Positions 31,778-35,798 of a stretch of 35,798 nt of DNA are shown here, one piece after another. Origin of the DNA: Rhizopus sp. PT2906 (taxonomy: Eukaryota > Mucoromycota > Mucoromycetes > Mucorales > Rhizopodaceae); contig JAMYHX010000450.1 of assembly GCA_025529335.1 (NCBI GenBank), forward strand, positions 1-35,798. The letters are read 5' to 3'. Within the stretch, counting starts at the first letter, position 1; every line of letters begins with the position of its first letter. The notes beneath the pieces were generated by a model. The model saw only the letters and a program-made list of their open reading frames with translations. It was not told the DNA's origin and did no database searches. The position numbers and the translations under genes were made by a program.

Positions 31778-32170
31778 ACTTGTATATTTTGTTACACTTT
31801 ATTCAGAGAGTATTGGCACACAATACAAGATCAATAACAATTACACTTTACCCAAAGTGTGAAACTCAGCTTTGTCACACATTTCTTCCCTGGCATTCAT
31901 TAACTAAAAAGAAGCCCAGATGACAGTTACACAGTTGCCAAAAGCCACAGCTTATGTATTTGTTAGCGCCTCATGTTCCAATGGCTTCTTTTTCTCTTCT
32001 TTCTATACTAATGAAGTATAGTGAAACAGTATGCTGCTGTATACCCGTGAGGCCGGGTGTACTTTTGATGTCAACTATTCTATTTGTAAGTGATGACCTC
32101 TTTCTGTTATTAGCTCAAAGTATTAATAAATGATTTTCTTTAGTTAGTTTATTTAGTACTCACTATTGTT
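31778..32170. other. intergenic: PUF6 3' flank and upstream of small membrane protein
   Basis: 393 bp containing two inverted repeats (31843-31860 and 32039-32062) and a tiny 33-codon frame at 31920-32021. No gene is convincing. Confidence 0.5.
32039..32062. repeat. 9-bp G+C-rich inverted repeat (hairpin)
   Basis: GTATACCCG at 32039-32047 pairs with CGGGTGTAC at 32054-32062 across a 6-nt loop (one G-T wobble). It is about 110 bp upstream of the membrane-protein ATG. Confidence 0.6.
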
Positions 32171-32886
32171 ATGTTTGTCAAAAAGCAAGGTACCCTCTTT
32201 TATTGCATATTTAATTTACTAAGTAAAGTATAGATATGGAATATTGGGCAACCTTTCAGCAGAACGTTGATACACCATTAACACCAGAAGCATTCGCAGG
32301 TGTGTTTTATTCATTTGCTATCAGTTTTATAGTTTATGCTGTTGTATCAGTATTTGGAATAGTAGCTATTGTTCTGGTAAGCGTGATCAAATGACATTAA
32401 TATATGTGTGGCTTATTTGTAATAGCAACATCGGCGTATGGTTCGAATCTATCATGTCCTGAACTGGTTTTTCGTTCTCTTACTCTTTACTGTATCTGTT
32501 GCTTATTGGACTTATTTTAAGGTGAAGCAAGAGGTTTACATCAATGACTGCCAAGACTTTCAAAACATCAAAAATAATATTACCGGCAATCCTTATTATA
32601 CTCAAATTTCGATCCCAGGAAAGCAACTGATCGCCCCTGGATCAGACAAGAGTTACTGCATAAACCTTGTAAAGCATTTTGTGATTGCATTTGGCATCTC
32701 CACCTTTGTATTTAATTTCATACAGGTACTAGTGTTTAACTATATCAATCTATATTTGGCTTACAGTTATTATAGATCTATTGGGCTCGCTCCATTGGAA
32801 AATATGCAACATCATTGAAACGACATTATCAGCATCAACGATTAGAAGTTAAAGATGAGGATGCGTTATCTTTAAGAAATGAGTAA
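32171..32886 (+). CDS. small multi-span membrane protein, unknown function
   Basis: Best model: exons 32171-32189, 32234-32376, 32426-32725 and 32776-32886, giving 190 residues. The first exon (MFVKKQ) is 19 nt; its 44-nt intron has a TACTAAG branch site. If that intron is only in the leader, translation would start at the ATG 32236. Three hydrophobic helices: YSFAISFIVYAVVSVFGIVA, VLNWFFVLLLFTVSVAYWTY and HFVIAFGISTFVFNFIQIYW. Between helices 2 and 3 lies a loop of about 60 residues with two cysteines (DCQDF; SYCIN), which may be disulfide-linked. Using the 50-nt last intron replaces an early stop by IYWARSIGKYATSLKRHYQH and an acidic tail, which fits coding sequence better. Architecture is tetraspan-like; no family is recognised. 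Confidence 0.7.
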
Positions 32887-33032
32887 TGCCTCAACCAAAT
32901 ACCCACTTCTATCCTTGTTTTTATATATGAACAATGTATTATTGTTATTATTATTATTATTTATTGTAAAAAAATGAGCCCACTATATAATCTAAACTGT
33001 TTATTTTACATGAATATAAATATATTTTTATC

Positions 33033-34064
33033 TTATTTAGCAACTTCCCAACGGATAAAGTCAACAACCTCAGCGCCATCTTTGAGTCCGTTAGAGATAG
33101 CTTCTTGGTCAACAAATTGGGCAATCGTGAGGTCGGGCTTCAGCATGTATTTCTGCTTATTTAAAACAAAAGTTTCATCAAATTCTTCAGGGCTCATGCC
33201 TTCTGTTTGACGATCTGTCTCACTAGCATCTTCTGGATTTAAATACTTGGGACTGAAGCCAACTACTTGACGTGCAACCTGGCGAGCAGCCTTGGATAAA
33301 GCAGCTGATGCTTTTTCATCAAGCTCAGCCAAGGACACCTTCTTGGGCTGAAGTACAGCAATGCCACCAATTTTACCGTTCTGAGCATCACCACCATGAA
33401 GATAAGAGGCAGAAATACCATCGGCTACTACAGCAGCACGACGCAATGTGATATTTTCACCAATCTTGCCAATGGTTTCCACAATAGACTCTTGTACTGT
33501 CTTTCCAATTTCAGATGATTCAGCTTCTGGGTGAGGCATTAATGGTGACTGTAAGAGATTATCGATCGAAATGCTTTCAATAGGACGACCAGCTGAGCGT
33601 TGTGTCTCATGCATCAATAATGATGTAGCTGCAATTCTTGAAGCGAGGCCTCTAAACATGTCATTTTTTGATACAAAATCTGTTTCACAGTTTAACTAGA
33701 ATAGACAAAGTTTGAGAAAAAGACGGAAGAAAGAAACAAATAGGCTTACCTCGATCATTGTGGTTTTGTATCCATTTTGTACAGGGACTTGTACAGAAGC
33801 TGTTGTAAGCACACCTTCTGCAGCTTCTCTACTGGCGACTTTTTGTGCCTTTTTAGCTCCAGAAATTTGAGCATCCTTGGATAGCCAGGCCAAGGCCTCA
33901 GCATAGTTATTGTTGGTTTGAATAAGTGCCTCTTTTGCTTTACTCATAGACACTTCAGTTTCTTGACGGATTTGTTTAAGCAATTTAATATCTGGCTTCA
34001 CGGTTGAATAGCATCGAGCACCGAAAACTCTTGGTATAATACGAGCAAAACTCATGCTGGACAT
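33033..34064 (-). CDS. mitochondrial elongation factor Ts
   Basis: Guanine-nucleotide exchange factor for mitochondrial EF-Tu. Exons 33750-34064 and 33033-33695 give 325 residues. Start at the first ATG, 34064; a second in-frame ATG is three codons on. The N-terminus (MSFARIIPRVFGARCYSTV) is a basic, hydroxylated targeting peptide. The UBA-like domain follows (IKLLKQIRQETEVSMSKAKE; YAEALAWLSKDA). The exchange-core signature NCETDFVSKND is rebuilt across the intron. Then come the two dimerisation-type domains (ITLRRAAVVAD; LSKAARQVARQVVGFSPKYL; EVVDFIRWEVAK at the end). It is head to head with eL30 over 445 bp. Confidence 0.93.
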
Positions 34065-34509
34065 TTCGGGTTGATAAACTTTTGAAAGTGAGGGCAAAAA
34101 ATGACAGGAGACCCTTCTTTTGAACAGGAAGAACTGCTATTTAAATCTCCGCATACGTCTGGTTTGATAGTGTATCTTTTCCAAAAGAGGCTGTCTTTAA
34201 TGACTACCTGTGGGCGATTAAAGTAGTTAAAGACAATGCCATTAGTAGTACTTGGAGAAGAAGATCTTGAATTGATTTTATAAAATTAAGTGTATTGTTC
34301 TTGGTGATGTTTAAAGGCATTAAAGAAGCGGAAACATTGATTGGCTGGTATCGGTGGCTTATTACCAAATTTTTTTTCTTAGGTGGAGGAGGCTCTTGCT
34401 AGACTGGTTCTCCCTCTCTTCCCTTTTTTACTTTTTGATCTAGTGTGAGTTGACAGAGATGCTTCATTGTAGACATGTATCAAACTAAACTACCCTAATA
34501 CTAGTTAAA
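34065..34509. promoter_or_regulatory. divergent promoter, EF-Ts / eL30
   Basis: 445 bp between divergent starts. Pyrimidine-rich stretches (about 34368-34440) precede the eL30 ATG, as is common for ribosomal protein genes. No specific factor site was identified. Confidence 0.5.
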
Positions 34510-34982
34510 ATGGCCCCTGTCGCTAAGTCCAAGAAGAATGCCGAGTCCATCAACTCTCGTCTCCAACTTGTCACCAAGTCTGGTAAATACACTCTCGGTT
34601 ACAAGAGCACTTTGAAGACTATCCGTCAAGGAAAGGGTAAGTTGATACAGGATTTATACAAAGAAACAAGGACAGAGATATGGAAACATTGGCGCGCAAA
34701 GAGTGCCCAATTTTGCTTTTTTGCCTTGTTTCTTTAATGTTTAACATGACTGAATGACTGATGTTTTTTTTTTTTCTCTTAGCCAAGTTGATCATCATTG
34801 CCGGTAACTGCCCTCCTCTCCGCAAGTCCGAAATCGAATACTATGCCATGTTATCCAAGACTGGTGTCCACCACTACAACGGTAACAACATCGATCTCGG
34901 TACTGCCTGTGGTAAGCTCTTCCGCACCAGTGTTCTCTCCATCACTGATGCTGGTGACTCTGATATCTTGTCTGCCCAATAA
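34510..34982 (+). CDS. RPL30: cytosolic ribosomal protein eL30
   Basis: Exons 34510-34636 and 34783-34982 give 108 residues, the normal eL30 length. N-terminus MAPVAKSKKNAESINSRLQL, then YKSTLKTIRQGKAKLIIIAG across the intron, NCPPLRKSEIEYYAMLSKTG, VHHYNGNNIDLGTACGKLFR and SITDAGDSDIL. The protein binds a kink-turn in rRNA on the large subunit. Codons are strongly biased to C-ending forms compared with neighbours, as expected for a very highly expressed gene. The intron is 146 nt, about three times the usual length here. Yeast eL30 represses splicing of its own pre-mRNA; whether that holds here is unknown. Confidence 0.96.
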
Positions 34983-35060
34983 GCAGTTAAGAACTGTGTT
35001 TTCATTAAATAAAATGCCATTTTTATTTCAATGAAATAAAAGAAATGTACGCGTATTTTG

Positions 35061-35798
35061 TTAATCTTTGATGCTCGTCTTGAGCTCTTCAGGCGAATTG
35101 ATAGGAAGTCCACATGAAAAGTCTTTGCAGATGTATGCAGTAGGCTCCTGCGTTCCTTTGGAAGCTATCTCTCCTACCACGGCATTTTTTCGAGCAATGA
35201 ATCCGTCTGGCTTAGCATATATCAATATTCTATTTGGCAGGTAGATGTCATTTGCTATCTGTATGAATTCTTGTAGTTTCTCATCAAGTTTACCAGCCAG
35301 AACAATCTGTAGAAAGTCGTGAGCACATGTGTACTCGTTAATAAAGCTCATACCTCTTTTGACCCATGTGCAACCAGAATGAATGAAGAAACAAAAGCAG
35401 GCAAAGCATAAGGATACTTAGTCAAGGGTACCTGAAAGGCTTGAACAGTTGCTTGAGCTTTCTTCATATATCCATCGTTGCCTAAGAAAAAGGAAAGACG
35501 TACCAAGTTCTTCAAGGCGACAGCATTGCTATGATGAAAAGTGAGTGGCTTAAGCTATTAAATAAAGGATACATACGCTGAAGGTTCAGCACCATCTTGA
35601 TCTTTTTTTTTAAAAAAAAAAAAAAAAATAAAATAAAATAATTAGTAAAGTCAAAAATACAATGTCCTTCACCATACCATCTTTCATTCTGATCAAAATG
35701 GATGTATCGTTCGTTGTAACATTGAAGAAACCACCGTTGGCGTCATCAAAAAATAGCTCGTTTTGCTTTTCTTGAAGATGAGCGGCCCATTCAATCCA
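35061..35798 (-). CDS. SPATA20/YyaL-type DUF255 protein, C-terminal part (5' end beyond window)
   Basis: Four exons are visible: 35678-35798 (continues beyond the edge), 35577-35601, 35354-35528 and 35061-35306. They encode the C-terminal helical (six-hairpin-like) region of the thioredoxin-domain DUF255 family: WIEWAAHLQEKQNELFFDDA, then RMKDDQDGAEPSANAVALKN joined across two introns (the DGAEPS.N motif is a hallmark), LVRLSFFLGNDGYMKKAQAT, and the C-terminal TAYICKDFSCGLPINSPEEL. The thioredoxin-like N-terminal domain lies outside. The exon at 35577-35601 is only 25 nt. The molecular function of this family is not well established. It is tail to tail with eL30. Confidence 0.9.
35602..35640. 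repeat. T-run/A-run inverted tract inside an intron
   Basis: A T run (35603-35611) directly followed by an A run (35612-35628) and AAAAT repeats, located within the intron next to the acceptor of the 25-nt exon (read on the minus strand). Confidence 0.7.

Noticed and set aside
31920..32021. 33-codon ATG frame in the PUF6 downstream spacer
   Set aside because: Very short, no similarity recognised; could be a uORF but unsupported.
32440..32449. tRNA B-box-like GGTTCGAATC
   Set aside because: Lies inside an exon of the membrane-protein gene and no cloverleaf can be built around it.
34637..34782. Intronic box C/D snoRNA in the eL30 intron
   Set aside because: CTGA-like sequences occur near the 3' end but no convincing C box or terminal stem was found.
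1..35798. CRISPR arrays, bacterial operons, rRNA genes
   Set aside because: No regularly spaced repeats, no operon-type layout and no rRNA sequence seen; the DNA is eukaryotic nuclear with spliceosomal introns.

Overview
The window is a compact, AT-rich eukaryotic nuclear segment, most likely from a Mucoromycota (Mucorales-type) fungus. The evidence is dense genes on both strands, GT-AG introns mostly 44-63 nt long (several with a TACTAA-like branch site), poly(T) runs in many upstream regions, fungal-type gene content, and a decayed Mutator-like transposase of a type I associate with this group (motif TNNYIESWHNQL). Species cannot be named from sequence alone.

Layout. 1-1594: decayed transposon remnant and the upstream region of a cAMP-dependent protein kinase catalytic subunit (1595-3086, six exons). 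3413-3901 (-): unrecognised acidic protein. 4722-8752 (-): RRP12-like ribosome-export HEAT protein in eight exons. 9376-10135: C2H2 zinc-finger protein, possibly an INO80-associated Iec1-like factor. 10163-10473 (-): small single-pass membrane protein with a PPxY motif. 10706-11350 (-): poorly resolved exons, the distal one faintly Rogdi/Rav2-like. 11832-12943: Trm10 tRNA methyltransferase. 12960-13567 (-): probable Mediator subunit Med28. 13718-14669: Ebp2. 14889-15865 (-): seven-helix membrane protein. 16719-19355: Tof1/Swi1/Timeless fork-protection protein. 19391-21628 (-): four-CBS plus PB1 protein with a C-terminal membrane anchor. 22504-23142: mitochondrial uS11. 23488-24210 (-): SF3A2/Prp11. 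24664-27463: Ku80 in twelve exons. 27555-28583 (-): DXD-type glycosyltransferase. 28634-29401 (-): membrane protein. 30016-31777: Puf6. 32171-32886: small multi-span membrane protein. 33033-34064 (-): mitochondrial EF-Ts. 34510-34982: ribosomal protein eL30. 35061 to the right edge (-): SPATA20/YyaL-type DUF255 protein, 5' end outside the window.

Genes often lie tail to tail with 15-40 bp between stop codons or head to head over 150-850 bp, so many intergenic stretches are shared promoters or shared 3' regions. Several genes fall in ribosome biogenesis and translation (RRP12, Ebp2, Puf6, eL30, uS11m, EF-Ts, Trm10) and two in genome maintenance (Tof1, Ku80). This is ordinary eukaryotic mixing, not an operon. 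Exon boundaries were deduced by eye from frame continuity, splice consensus and remembered family motifs; none is confirmed by transcripts.

No clearly new multi-gene system was found. The most notable points are a vertebrate-like acidic DVDDLL tail on Ku80, an MCB/E2F-like cluster before Tof1, an in-frame AUG-less targeting-peptide-like extension before Trm10, two stop-free introns of 3n length, a long eL30 intron, and an orphan exon pair at 10.7-11.35 kb.
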